NCBI RefSeq assembly: GCF_024611995.1
Contig: NZ_CP102509.1
Span: 7,750,001 to 7,814,000, forward strand
Direction: 5' to 3'
Source of the DNA: Streptomyces sp. NBC_00162
GTDB taxonomy: Bacteria; Actinomycetota; Actinomycetes; Streptomycetales; Streptomycetaceae
Length of the DNA: 64,000 nucleotides
Each line of letters begins with the position of its first letter. The stretch's first letter is position 1. Under the pieces are notes generated by a model. That model did no database searches and was not told the DNA's origin. It saw nothing but the letters and a program-made list of their open reading frames with translations. The translations under genes and the position numbers were made by a program. Positions 26,141-34,105 of the stretch are shown here, in pieces.

Positions 26141-27625
26141 GTGAAGCTGAGCGATTTGCTGGCCGGGCAGGAGCACCACGTTCTCCGGGGTGACCCGGAG
26201 AACACACCGATCACCGCCGGAATCACCTTCGACGTGGAGCGGGTGATGCCGGGTTCGGTGTTCGTCGCGGTGCCCGGCCATGAGGAGGGCGGCCCGGTCT
26301 CGGTGCCGGCCGCCCTCGCGCGGGGCGCCGCCGCGGTGCTCGTCGACGGCGGAGCAGGGGATATCCCGGGGCCGACGTGGCCTCCGGGCGCGTGCGCCGT
26401 ACGGGTGCCGGACACCCGGACGGCCGCCGCGGTCGTGGCCTCCCGCTACTTCGGCGAACCGGGACGGCAGATGGACATGGTGGCGATCACCGGCACCAAC
26501 GGCAAGACCTCGGTGTCGTACATGGTCGAATCCGTCCTGCGCATCGCGGAGGGCGCGAAGGTGGGGGTGATCGGGACGGCCGGCAGCCGGATCGGCGACG
26601 AGCTCATCCCGATGCCGCGATCCGTGCTGACCACGCCGGAATCACCCGACCTCCAATACCTTCTGGGCTACATGCGCGACCGCGGGACCGGGAGCGCGGT
26701 GCTCGAGGCCACGTCGATGGCTCTGCTGACCCACCGCGTGGACCGCACCTTCATCGACGTCGGCGTCTTCACCAACCTGACGCAGGACCATCTGGACGAT
26801 CACGGAACGATGGCGAACTACCGCGATGCCAAGCTGCGCCTGTTCCAGGGGCTGTGCCAACGCGCCGTGGTGAACGCGGACGACCCCGTGGGCGCCCGCA
26901 TCGTGCCGATGATGCCGGGCGCGGTGACCACGTACGCCCTGGACGCCCCGGCCGACTACCGGGCCACCGATCTCGTCGTGAGCGCCTCCGGCACGCGGTT
27001 CACCCTGCACCACGACGGGCGCGCGTATCCGGCCTCGATCCCCGTCCCCGGCCGGTTCTCGGTGGCCAACGCCCTGGGCACCCTGGCGGCCTGCCACCTC
27101 CTGGGCCACGACGTGGGCCCCCTGGTCGCCGCCCTGGACCGGATGCCGCCCGTCCCCGGCCGGTTCGAGCGCTTCCGGACCCCGCTCGGCACCTCGGTGG
27201 TCGTCGACTACGCGCACTCACCGGACTCCCTGAACAAGGTGCTCACCACGATCCGGGGGTTCGCCCGCGGCCGGGTCATCACCGTCTTCGGCTGCGGCGG
27301 GGACCGCGACACGACCAAGCGCGCCGAAATGGGGAGCATCGCCGGCACCAAGTCCGACCTCTGCGTCCTCACCTCGGACAATCCCCGCCACGAGGACCCC
27401 GAGGCCATCCTGGACCAGATCACCCCCGGCCTCGCGGCCACCGGCACGCCGTTCGAGCGGTTCGCCGACCGCCGGGAGGCCATCGCGTTCGCCCTGTCCG
27501 TCGCGGGCCCCGCCGACACGGTGCTGATCGCCGGCAAGGGGAGCGAGCCGCACCAGATCGTCGGCGAGGAACTGATCCCCTTCAGCGACATGGCCACGGT
27601 GCGCGAACTGGCCCACCCGGGGTGA
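26141..27625 (+). CDS. MurE-type UDP-MurNAc-tripeptide ligase, orphan copy
   Basis: 494 residues starting at the GTG at 26141 (VKLSDLLAG), with GAAGGGA eight bases upstream. The three Mur ligase domains are present: an N-terminal UMAG-binding domain, a central ATPase with GTNGKT (about 117-122), and a C-terminal domain. DNPRHEDP at D413-P420 is the motif that in MurE selects diaminopimelate; Lys-type enzymes have a different residue after DNP. The enzyme should add DAP (or a related amino acid) to UDP-MurNAc-Ala-Glu. It lies far from any division/cell wall cluster, beside a YciO-type gene. It is thus an extra copy, perhaps for wall remodelling or antibiotic self-protection. Confidence 0.85.
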   Translation: MKLSDLLAGQEHHVLRGDPENTPITAGITFDVERVMPGSVFVAVPGHEEGGPVSVPAALARGAAAVLVDGGAGDIPGPTWPPGACAVRVPDTRTAAAVVASRYFGEPGRQMDMVAITGTNGKTSVSYMVESVLRIAEGAKVGVIGTAGSRIGDELIPMPRSVLTTPESPDLQYLLGYMRDRGTGSAVLEATSMALLTHRVDRTFIDVGVFTNLTQDHLDDHGTMANYRDAKLRLFQGLCQRAVVNADDPVGARIVPMMPGAVTTYALDAPADYRATDLVVSASGTRFTLHHDGRAYPASIPVPGRFSVANALGTLAACHLLGHDVGPLVAALDRMPPVPGRFERFRTPLGTSVVVDYAHSPDSLNKVLTTIRGFARGRVITVFGCGGDRDTTKRAEMGSIAGTKSDLCVLTSDNPRHEDPEAILDQITPGLAATGTPFERFADRREAIAFALSVAGPADTVLIAGKGSEPHQIVGEELIPFSDMATVRELAHPG

Positions 27626-27634
27626 TGAGCGGGG

Positions 27635-28255
27635 CTACTCGAAGCGGGTGGTGTCGCCCGCCCCCGGGCGGACGATCTCGGCCTCGCCGCTGGAGAAGTC
27701 GATGACGGTGGTGGGCTTGGTACCGCAGTCACCCGAGTCGAGGACGGCGTCCACCAGGTGCTCGAGCCGCTCCTTGATCTCCCAGCCCTGCGTCATGGGC
27801 TCGTCCTCGTCGGGCAGCAGCAGGGTGCTGGAGAGCAGCGGCTCACCGAGTTCGGCGAGCAGGGCCTGGGTGACGGTGTGGTCGGGAATCCGGACACCGA
27901 CCGTCTTCTTCTTCGGATGCATCAGCTGACGCGGTACTTCGTTCGTCGCCCGGAGGATGAAGGTGTACGGGCCCGGCGTCGACGCCTTGATCGCGCGGAA
28001 CACGTCGTTGTCGATGTGCACGAACTGACCCAGCTGCGCGAAGTTCTGGCAGACGAGGGTGAAGTGGTGCCGCTCGTCGAGGTTCCGGATCGACCGGATC
28101 CGGGCCATTCCCTCACGGTTGCCCAGCTGGCAGCCCAGCGCGAAGCACGAGTCCGTGGGGTACGCGACGAGCGCGCCGGACCGGATGCTGTCTGCCACGC
28201 TGCTGATGGTGCGCGGCTGGGGGTTCTCGGGGTGCACATCGAAGTACTTCGCCAT
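27635..28255 (-). CDS. L-threonylcarbamoyladenylate synthase family protein (YciO/TsaC/YrdC)
   Basis: 206 residues, ATG at 28255. The YrdC fold shows GALVAYPTDSCFALGCQ near the N-terminus, the conserved KRSxxxP-like region replaced by RNLDERHHFTLVCQN, and the STLLLPDEDEP/VIDFSSGEAEIVRPGAG closing blocks. The paralogue group YciO has this altered pattern. True TsaC makes threonylcarbamoyl-AMP for tRNA t6A; YciO enzymes have weak activity and an uncertain main role. Convergent with the Mur ligase, 9 bp between the two stop codons. Confidence 0.85.
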   Translation of the reverse strand: MAKYFDVHPENPQPRTISSVADSIRSGALVAYPTDSCFALGCQLGNREGMARIRSIRNLDERHHFTLVCQNFAQLGQFVHIDNDVFRAIKASTPGPYTFILRATNEVPRQLMHPKKKTVGVRIPDHTVTQALLAELGEPLLSSTLLLPDEDEPMTQGWEIKERLEHLVDAVLDSGDCGTKPTTVIDFSSGEAEIVRPGAGDTTRFE

Positions 28256-28289
28256 CCACCGAGCCTACCTGGCACCCGCGTCACCTGCG

Positions 28290-28520
28290 TCACTCGGGCA
28301 ACGGGCGGGCCTGGACCCCGTGGGCGGGCACCTGCTGACCACCCGACGGGAGCATGCGGACCTCGCCCTGGTCGCTGATCTCCGCCTGGACGATGCCGGT
28401 TTCGTCGGAGTAGACGGGGTGTCCGCCGGGGCCGGCGCGCTGCGTACGGCTCACGACCACCACGTCCTGGCCCTCCGCGGCGCCTTCGGGAAACACCAGC
28501 TCGTACCGCTCCGCGTGCAT
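28290..28520 (-). CDS. DUF6296 family small protein
   Basis: 76 residues with GGAGGG upstream of the ATG at 28520. The sequence (ERYELVFPEG, GPGGHPVYSDETGIV, AEISDQGEVRMLPSGG) matches my memory of the Streptomyces small family DUF6296. It is a compact beta-rich protein with no membrane segment. Its function is unknown. It is transcribed divergently from the MFS gene downstream. Confidence 0.7.
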   Translation of the reverse strand: MHAERYELVFPEGAAEGQDVVVVSRTQRAGPGGHPVYSDETGIVQAEISDQGEVRMLPSGGQQVPAHGVQARPLPE

Positions 28521-28656
28521 CTCGATCCCTCCGGCCGGTCCGGTCTGGCATGTGCGGATGGCAGGGCGCCCCGCCGTTTCATCATGCGGGCCCGGGGCCT
28601 GGACCGCATCGCCGTACGATCACAGAGGGTGACGCCGGCGCCCCAGGGCTGAAATG

Positions 28657-28666
28657 CTGCTAGAAT
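28657..28666 (+). promoter_or_regulatory. Extended -10 promoter for MFS gene
   Basis: CTGCTAGAAT contains a TGN extension directly ahead of the hexamer TAGAAT (28661-28666), close to the actinobacterial -10 consensus. No good -35 is seen at 17 bp. Transcription would begin near 28673, giving a leader of about 50 bases that consists almost entirely of the hairpin described at 28677-28721. Confidence 0.55.
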
Positions 28667-28676
28667 GCACCCGTTG

Positions 28677-28721
28677 GCCTCCGGCGTGCGTGCCCCGCGC
28701 ACACGTCCGAAGGCTTTTTTT
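28677..28721 (+). promoter_or_regulatory. Leader attenuator: intrinsic terminator ending at the MFS start codon
   Basis: A long hairpin (GCCT at 28677 paired to AGGC at 28714, with inner helices CGG/CCG, CGTG/CACG and GTGC/GCGC and a small loop near 28694-28696) is followed at once by seven Ts (28715-28721) and then the ATG at 28722. The ribosome binding site GAAGG (28709-28713) is inside the 3' arm. When the hairpin forms, transcription should stop and the ribosome site is masked. An anti-terminated state is needed for expression. Confidence 0.75.
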
Positions 28722-29939
28722 ATGCCTTCTCCCACCTCCGCGCCCAGCGCGCCCGCCTCCACCACCACCGGATATCGCGAACTCCTGCGCGACAGCGAGT
28801 TCGCCGGACTGTACGCCGGCTTCACCCTGACGGTCGCCGCTACCACCCTCTCGGGCTTCGCGCTCGGCACCATCGTCAACCAGCAGACCCACTCGCCGTT
28901 CCTGACGGCCGTGAGCATGTACGGCGCCACGTTCGCGGCGGTGCTCGGCGCCCTCACCCTGATGTCCGTCGCGGACGGCAAGCGTCCGAGGCGCACCCTC
29001 GTCGCGCTCCAGTGCCTCTCGCTGGCGGGTGTCGCAGCCCAGGCGATACCCGGCCTGCCGCTGGCCGTCCGGTTCGCGCTGCTGCTGGTGCTCGGGTTCT
29101 TCCAGTCCCTGGGGACCGGCACCCGGATGGGGCTGCTCGCCGAGGTGGTGCCCGACTCCGCCTACGCGACGGCCCGTTCCCTGATGAACATCACCGCGGG
29201 CGGCACGGCGATCCTCGGCTACGCGACCGGCGCGGTACTGCTGAGGTTCCTGACCCCGCACGGGGTGTTCGTCGTCGCCGCCGTCCTGACCGCACTCGCA
29301 CTGGCCATCGTGGCGGCCACCGTACGGGAGCACTCGATCCGCCTCACCCGCCGCCCCGGGTTCCGGCAGACCTGGACCACCAACGCCGCGCTCTTCGCCG
29401 ACCCCGGCCGACGCCTCCTGCTGCTCAACCTGTGGGTCCCCAACGGCCTGATCGTCGGCTGCGAGGCGCTGTTCATCTCCTACGACCCGGGCCACGCCGG
29501 GACCTTCCTCGCCGCCGGATCGGCCGGCATGCTCCTCGGCGACCTGACCGTCGGCCGACTGCTCACCGCCGACCGGCGACGCCGCTGCACCTTTGCCCTG
29601 CGGCTGCTGCTCGCCGTCCCGTACCTGCTCTTCGCGCTCCACCCGCCGGTCGTGCTCGCGGCGGTCGCGGTGTTCGCCGCCGGTATCGGGTTCGCGGCCA
29701 CCCTGCCCCTGCAGGAGCGGCTGCTCGAGCTGACCCCCGACCCGGTACGCGGCCAGGTCCAGGGAGTGGAATCGGCCGGCCGGATGACCTGGCAGGGCAT
29801 CGGCGCCGCGATCGCGGGCGGCATCGCCCAGTACCTCGGCCCCGGCACCACGATCACCGTCGTGGCCGCCGTCTCCGTGGCGATCACGGTCGCCTCCGCC
29901 AACGGCGGGACGCGTCAGGCGAAGAGCCAGCGGGTCTGA
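28722..29939 (+). CDS. MFS transporter under attenuator control
   Basis: 405 residues from the ATG at 28722. An in-frame ATG at 28665 overlaps the promoter -10 box and should not be transcribed. About ten to twelve membrane helices; a loop motif SVADGKRPRR replaces the usual GxxxDRxGRR, and later DRRRRC and LTPDPVRGQVQGVE. It resembles the DHA3-like drug exporters of actinobacteria. The leader is an intrinsic terminator that also hides the ribosome site, as seen for antibiotic-inducible exporters and resistance genes. Export of a translation inhibitor is therefore a fair guess, but the substrate is unknown. Confidence 0.85.
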   Translation: MPSPTSAPSAPASTTTGYRELLRDSEFAGLYAGFTLTVAATTLSGFALGTIVNQQTHSPFLTAVSMYGATFAAVLGALTLMSVADGKRPRRTLVALQCLSLAGVAAQAIPGLPLAVRFALLLVLGFFQSLGTGTRMGLLAEVVPDSAYATARSLMNITAGGTAILGYATGAVLLRFLTPHGVFVVAAVLTALALAIVAATVREHSIRLTRRPGFRQTWTTNAALFADPGRRLLLLNLWVPNGLIVGCEALFISYDPGHAGTFLAAGSAGMLLGDLTVGRLLTADRRRRCTFALRLLLAVPYLLFALHPPVVLAAVAVFAAGIGFAATLPLQERLLELTPDPVRGQVQGVESAGRMTWQGIGAAIAGGIAQYLGPGTTITVVAAVSVAITVASANGGTRQAKSQRV

Positions 29940-30427
29940 CTGTAACCGCCCTTGCCGAAGCCGAAGGCGGTGCGCGGGGCCACCGCGAAGACCAGGGCCT
30001 CGCCCGCCTCCGGATTGACGAACACGCCGTCGCCCACGTCGAAATGCCATTCGGCGCCGTACTTCGCCTCCCAGGCGGCGGCGAGTGCGCGCAGCCGGCC
30101 GGGGTCCGTCACGCGGGCCGCCTCGCCCTCCACGACCAGGTCGAAGCCCTCGTGGAGGGTGTTGGTGCCGGTGGTGAGGACGACGTGCGCGTTGCCCCGG
30201 AGGTTCTTGGCCTTGCGCTCCTGGGGGCCGGTGCAGAAGTGCAGCGCCCCGTCCGCCCAGACGCCGATCAGCGGGGTGACGTGCGGTCGCGCGTCCCGGC
30301 GTACGGTCGTCAGCCAGTACAGCTCCGCCTCCGCCAGCCGGGTGACGGCCTGCGACCAGGGCACCGCGGTCGCCTGCTTGTCGCTGTAGCGCTCGTCCAG
30401 CTCGGCGCGCGGTTCCTTGTCGGGCAT
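29915..30427 (-). CDS. Pyridoxamine 5'-phosphate oxidase-like flavin/F420 split-barrel protein
   Basis: 170 residues starting at the ATG at 30427 with GGAGGACAC upstream. The pattern YWLTTVRRDARPHVTPLIGVW, LHFCTGPQERKAKNL and VVLTTGTNT is the split beta-barrel of the PNPOx-like family (TIGR03618/F420-dependent class). WHFDVGDGVFVN and TRWLFA close the fold. These enzymes bind FMN or F420 and reduce small molecules. It is convergent with the MFS gene and their ends overlap by 25 bp. Cofactor and substrate cannot be told from sequence alone. Confidence 0.85.
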   Translation of the reverse strand: MPDKEPRAELDERYSDKQATAVPWSQAVTRLAEAELYWLTTVRRDARPHVTPLIGVWADGALHFCTGPQERKAKNLRGNAHVVLTTGTNTLHEGFDLVVEGEAARVTDPGRLRALAAAWEAKYGAEWHFDVGDGVFVNPEAGEALVFAVAPRTAFGFGKGGYSQTRWLFA

Positions 30428-30556
30428 GGAGTGTCCTCCTGACACGGTCGGCCGTGGGCGAGGTGCCGTGGCCGGGGGCGACAGTCATCATGGAAAGGCG
30501 TGCCCGTCCGGAACGCAATGCGGGCACATGCGGGGAACACGGGAAAGGGGAACGCG

Positions 30557-31510
30557 GTGGAGCTGTTCCCGCCGATGCCGCTCGCCGAGTGGCGGGACAC
30601 CAAGGAGACACTGCACCGGTTCGCCCAGATCGTCGGCAAGATCCGCCTAGCCGCGAGCGTCCGGCGCAATCACTGGTGGAACGTGACCTTTCACCTCACC
30701 GGACGAGGGTTCACCACACGGCCGATGGGGCGGCCCGGCCGCGATCCCGTCTTCACCATCGACTTCGATTTCGTCGGCCACCAACTGGTCGTCTCCACGC
30801 TGGACGGCACGGCGATCTCCGTCCCGCTGCCGGGACAGTCCGTGGCCTCCTTCCACCATGAGCTCTTCGCCGCGCTGGCCGCCCTCGGCATCCGGGTCGA
30901 CCTCCCCGTGCCACGGCCGTACGACCTGCCCGACTCCGCCCGGCCGTTCGCCGAGGACACCGAGCACGCGGCCTACGATCCCGCACGCGCCAACCGGTAC
31001 TGGCAGGTGCTCAGCCAGGTCTCGTTGGTGCTGGAGGAGTTCGCGGCGGGTTTCTCGGGAAAGGTCAGCCCGGTCCACCACTTCTGGCACAGTCTCGACA
31101 TCGCCCACACCCGGTTCTCGGACCGTCACGTCGACCAGCCGTCCGGCGTCGGCCCGGTGACCCGGGAGGCGTACTCGCGGGAACTCGTCAGCTTCGGGTT
31201 CTGGTTCGGCGACGACACCCTCGGCGAGCCCGCCTTCTACTCCTACACCGCCCCCGAGCCGGCGGGGCTGGACGGCGAACCGCTCGTCCCGGCGGCCGCG
31301 CGCTGGGTCGCGCGCAACGGGAGCCATCTGGCCGTGCTGCCCTACGCCGACGCCCGCGCAGCGAGCGATCCCCGGGCCGTCGTCCTCGGGTTCTACGAGA
31401 GCGCGTACCGGGCCGGAGCCGGCCGCGCCGGCTGGGACACCGCCGCATTCGCCAGTCCCGGCGGGATCACCGACCCCTTGCTGCGGCCGGCCGGTCCATA
31501 CGACGCCTAG
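30557..31510 (+). CDS. DUF5996 family protein
   Basis: 317 residues. The GTG at 30557 is chosen because AAAGGGG lies seven bases upstream; upstream in-frame ATGs have no such site. The sequence LFPPMPLAEWRDTKETLHRF, then LAASVRRNHWWNVTFHLTGRG, and the later HHFWHSLDIAHTRFS match what I remember of DUF5996. A cluster of His residues (HHFWH) hints at metal binding. Function is unknown, though the family is widespread in actinobacteria and proteobacteria. Its 3' end overlaps the convergent UBP zinc-finger gene by 4 bp. Confidence 0.75.
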   Translation: MELFPPMPLAEWRDTKETLHRFAQIVGKIRLAASVRRNHWWNVTFHLTGRGFTTRPMGRPGRDPVFTIDFDFVGHQLVVSTLDGTAISVPLPGQSVASFHHELFAALAALGIRVDLPVPRPYDLPDSARPFAEDTEHAAYDPARANRYWQVLSQVSLVLEEFAAGFSGKVSPVHHFWHSLDIAHTRFSDRHVDQPSGVGPVTREAYSRELVSFGFWFGDDTLGEPAFYSYTAPEPAGLDGEPLVPAAARWVARNGSHLAVLPYADARAASDPRAVVLGFYESAYRAGAGRAGWDTAAFASPGGITDPLLRPAGPYDA

Positions 31511-31860
31511 TGGAGCTGCTGCTCCCAGTCCGCGGGGACGCTGCCCTCGGGGCCGGGAGTCGGCTGGGAGGCCGGGTGTGCGGTGGGCGGGGCCAGGTCG
31601 GGGCCCTCGTAGTACTCCTCGGTCTCCACGTTCCAGTACCAGCTCTCGCCCGGCTCGAAGCTGGTCAGGAAGGGGTGCCCCGCGGCCTTGGCGTGCCGCG
31701 TAGCGTGCTGCGCGGGGGAGGAGTCACAGCATCCGATGTTCCCGCACGCGGCACACCGCCGCAGATGGAACCACCATCCGCCGCCGGCCAGACACTCCGC
31801 GCAGCCGTCCCCGCTCGGGGCCGCGGTGGGATCGATACCCGGAATCTGTTGCGCTGCCAT
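31507..31860 (-). CDS. UBP-type zinc finger protein
   Basis: 117 residues from the ATG at 31860. The zinc ligands follow the ZnF-UBP spacing: CAEC, then WWFHLRRCAACGNIGCC, then HATRHAKAAGHP. The YWNVETEEYYEGP tail also fits. In eukaryotes this finger binds the free C-terminus of ubiquitin; bacterial stand-alone copies are common in Streptomyces and their partner is unknown. The C-terminus is Pro-rich and probably disordered. Confidence 0.85.
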   Translation of the reverse strand: MAAQQIPGIDPTAAPSGDGCAECLAGGGWWFHLRRCAACGNIGCCDSSPAQHATRHAKAAGHPFLTSFEPGESWYWNVETEEYYEGPDLAPPTAHPASQPTPGPEGSVPADWEQQLH

Positions 31861-31885
31861 GCGTCCAGGTTCACACATCGCGGTC

Positions 31886-31919
31886 GGCCCCGCCCGGGCA
31901 CGCGTGCCCGGGCGGGGCC
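31886..31919 (-). terminator. Perfect GC palindrome, likely terminator of the cellulase gene
   Basis: GGCCCCGCCCGGGCAC (31886-31901) and its exact inverse GTGCCCGGGCGGGGCC (31904-31919) leave a two-base centre. It lies 43 bp beyond the stop of the minus-strand cellulase gene and just before the zinc-finger gene start, so it would end cellulase transcription. Confidence 0.75.
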
Positions 31920-31962
31920 GTGGGAGGCAGGGGAGGCAGGGGGGGCGGCGGCTGGTGGAGGG

Positions 31963-33420
31963 TCAGCCGGTCGGGAAGTTGTCCGCGGTGCGGATGCGGT
32001 CGCGGATCCAGACGCCGGCGGGCTTGAGCGAACCGGTTCCGGCCCACGGGCCGTTGCCGTCGCAGGTGCCCGTCTTGAAGACGGCGCCCGTGCGGTTGTC
32101 GTCGGAGAAGTTCCAGTTGGTCCAGCTGATCTTCTTGGCCGCCATCAGGTCGAGGTACTTCTGCGACATGGCGAAGTCGTTGCTGCCCTCACCGGCGTAG
32201 TTCTGGGTGCCGAACTCGGTGACGAACACGGGGATCCGGTCGGCGGCGCGGGAGAGGGTGTCCAGGTACTCCTCGCGGTGCGAGTACGCGTAGAAGTGGA
32301 AGGTGTACATGATGTTGGACGCGTTCACCTGGTTGTTGACGACCTCGGTCTCGTCGGCGCCGTCGGAGACGCCGAAGGAGGACCAGGCGCGGGTGCCGAC
32401 GAGGACTGGTGCGTCGGAGTCGATGTTCCGGATGACCGGGATGATCTGCTCCGCGTAGGACTTGACCTTGGCCCAGCTCACGCCGCTCGGCTCGTTGGCG
32501 ATCTCGTAGAAGATGTTGTTCTTGCCCTTGTGGCGGTTGGCGATCGCGCTGAAGAACGTCTTGGCCCTGGCCAGGTTGTAGTTCGGGTCGCCCGGGTCGA
32601 GCATGTGCCAGTCGACGATCACGTACATGCCCCGGGCCGTCGCCTGCTCGATGAGCGAGTGGGCGAGGTCGGTGAACTTCTGCGGGTCGGTCTCGTAGCC
32701 GTCCTCCTGGACGTACGTGGAGACGCGCAGCACGTCGGCGTTCCAGTCCTTCGCGAGGGCGTCGAGTGAACCGCCGGTGAGGCACTGCGCGTACCACTGG
32801 GTGCCGTGGGTGCTCATGCCGCGCAGCTGGACGGGCTTGCCGTACTGGTTGCAGAGCTTGGTGCCGCAGACCGTGAGCTGACCGTTGATGCCCACCGGGG
32901 TGGTGCCCGGTACGGGCGGGGTGGTTCCGGCGTCGACCGTGAGGTGGTCGACGTTGGGCCCGCCGCTGGCGGTGGAGGCGGTGGCCCGGACGGTGTTGGC
33001 CCCGGCCTTGAGGGCGGCGGTCAGGCCGGTGGTGGACCAGGTGGTCCAGGCTCCGGTGCCGTTGAACGCCTTGTTCGAGGCGACGGCCGTGCCGTTGACC
33101 GTGATGGTCATCGGGCGGTTGGCGGTGGTGCCGTTGGCGTAGCGCAGGTTGAGCGTGGCCTCGCCGGCCTGGGCGGCGTTGACCGTCCACTCGACGTAAC
33201 TGCCGCTGATGTTGTCGTAGTTGACGAATCCGCTGCCGGTGAAGCCTGCGTGGTTGGACTCGGCCGCGCCCTGGGAGATGACGGCGCTCTCCGCCTCGTG
33301 GGTGACGGGGGCGGCGACCGCGCCCGAGGCGCCGGGTGCGGTGGTGAGGGCTAAGAGCAGAGCGCTGATGAGAGTTCCGGCTCCGGCGAGGGAACGCAGC
33401 CGAACACGTGGGGGTCTCAA
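31963..33420 (-). CDS. Secreted GH5 endoglucanase with N-terminal CBM35-like domain
   Basis: 485 residues. I place the start at a TTG (33420) because GGAGA lies six bases upstream and the signal peptide then begins normally; the upstream frame has no better start. After the signal (cleavage near ASGAVAAP) a carbohydrate-binding module runs about 35-160 (FVNYDNISGSYVEWTV, NVDHLTV). The catalytic domain (about 185-470) starts QLRGMSTHGTQWYAQ. The acid/base is E310 in IANEPSG and the nucleophile E402 in VTEFGTQ, with HFYAYSHRE between. It should cut beta-1,4-glucan outside the cell. Palindromes at 33439-33470 suggest sugar-responsive control. Confidence 0.9.
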   Translation of the reverse strand: MRPPRVRLRSLAGAGTLISALLLALTTAPGASGAVAAPVTHEAESAVISQGAAESNHAGFTGSGFVNYDNISGSYVEWTVNAAQAGEATLNLRYANGTTANRPMTITVNGTAVASNKAFNGTGAWTTWSTTGLTAALKAGANTVRATASTASGGPNVDHLTVDAGTTPPVPGTTPVGINGQLTVCGTKLCNQYGKPVQLRGMSTHGTQWYAQCLTGGSLDALAKDWNADVLRVSTYVQEDGYETDPQKFTDLAHSLIEQATARGMYVIVDWHMLDPGDPNYNLARAKTFFSAIANRHKGKNNIFYEIANEPSGVSWAKVKSYAEQIIPVIRNIDSDAPVLVGTRAWSSFGVSDGADETEVVNNQVNASNIMYTFHFYAYSHREEYLDTLSRAADRIPVFVTEFGTQNYAGEGSNDFAMSQKYLDLMAAKKISWTNWNFSDDNRTGAVFKTGTCDGNGPWAGTGSLKPAGVWIRDRIRTADNFPTG

Positions 33421-33438
33421 GGTGTCTCCATCCCGTTG

Positions 33439-33470
33439 ACGATCCGTCGATCGTAAGGAAACTTTCCTAA
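33439..33470 (-). promoter_or_regulatory. Two adjoining palindromes upstream of the cellulase gene
   Basis: ACGATC-CGTC-GATCGT (33439-33454) abuts AAGGAAACTTTCCTAA (33455-33470), whose 13-base core AGGAAACTTTCCT is symmetric around one base. The second is a motif I have seen before secreted hydrolase genes of Streptomyces. Both lie within 50 bp of the cellulase start and are probably operators. Confidence 0.6.
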
Positions 33471-33550
33471 TGGAATGGAATAGCAGCGTCCGGCCTGACG
33501 GCACAAGACCCCGTGCGCTCAATCCGAGACAGTCGTCGACCAGCTGCCGG

Positions 33551-34003
33551 TCAGTGGTCCTTGAGCTTGGCCCACACGGTTTCCAGCGCCTCGATGTCCG
33601 CGTCGTCGAGCCGGTCGTCGAAGACCTCCCGCAGGGCCTCGCGCCGGGTGGCGTCGGCCTGGGCGAAGGCCTTGCGGCCGGCGGCGGTGAGCGCGACGCA
33701 CACGGAACGGGCGTCGGTGGGGGAGGGAACCCGCTCGACGAGGCCGCGGGCCTGGAGCTGGTCGACCACGCGGGAGACCTGGCTGCGGCTGAGCAGGGTC
33801 TTGGCCCCCAGGTCGGAGGCGGCGACGGGCTCGCTCTGCCCGTGCAGCCAGAGCATCACCTCGAACCAGGACAGCGGCAGGCCGTGGGCCCGCGACAAGG
33901 CCTGGTCGATCCGGGCGGAGAGCGTGGTGCCCGCCCAGATCAGCCCGTAGAAGGCATGATCGCGAGGGGTGAGGTCACTCATGGTGAGGTCGTTGCGCGC
34001 CAT
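33551..34003 (-). CDS. MarR-family transcriptional regulator
   Basis: 150 residues, ATG at 34003 (a second in-frame ATG lies at 33982). No clear ribosome site precedes either, so translation may be leaderless. The winged helix has LGAKTLLSRSQVSRVVDQLQARGLVERV, then the wing PSPTDARSVCVALTAAG, typical of MarR proteins that sense phenolic or oxidising compounds. It is divergent from an SDR gene with two near-palindromes between them, so it probably represses that gene and itself. Confidence 0.9.
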   Translation of the reverse strand: MARNDLTMSDLTPRDHAFYGLIWAGTTLSARIDQALSRAHGLPLSWFEVMLWLHGQSEPVAASDLGAKTLLSRSQVSRVVDQLQARGLVERVPSPTDARSVCVALTAAGRKAFAQADATRREALREVFDDRLDDADIEALETVWAKLKDH

Positions 34004-34025
34004 GAGTGGAGGGTACCCGCTTGCG

Positions 34026-34064
34026 TGTACGTGCACATATCTCTATGGTGTGTGTGCACGCACA
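34026..34064. promoter_or_regulatory. Two near-palindromic sites between MarR and SDR genes
   Basis: TGTACGTGCACA (34026-34037) and TGTGTGCACGCACA (34051-34064) are near-palindromes centred on CGTG/GCAC steps and lie 25 bp apart start to start, on the same face for about two and a half turns. They fill the short region between the two divergent starts and are the likely MarR operators. Confidence 0.55.
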
Positions 34065-34105
34065 TAAATCTGCCGTGCGTTCGTCCCGCTGCCAGGAGAC
34101 CCCTC

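Noticed and set aside
28665..28721. In-frame upstream ATG that would extend the MFS protein by 19 residues.
   Set aside because: It overlaps the TAGAAT -10 box, so it should not be in the transcript, and it would run through the terminator hairpin.
31886..31919. Perfect palindrome considered as an attachment or insertion site.
   Set aside because: It has the position and shape of a terminator after the cellulase gene, and no integrase, target duplication or transposase is present.
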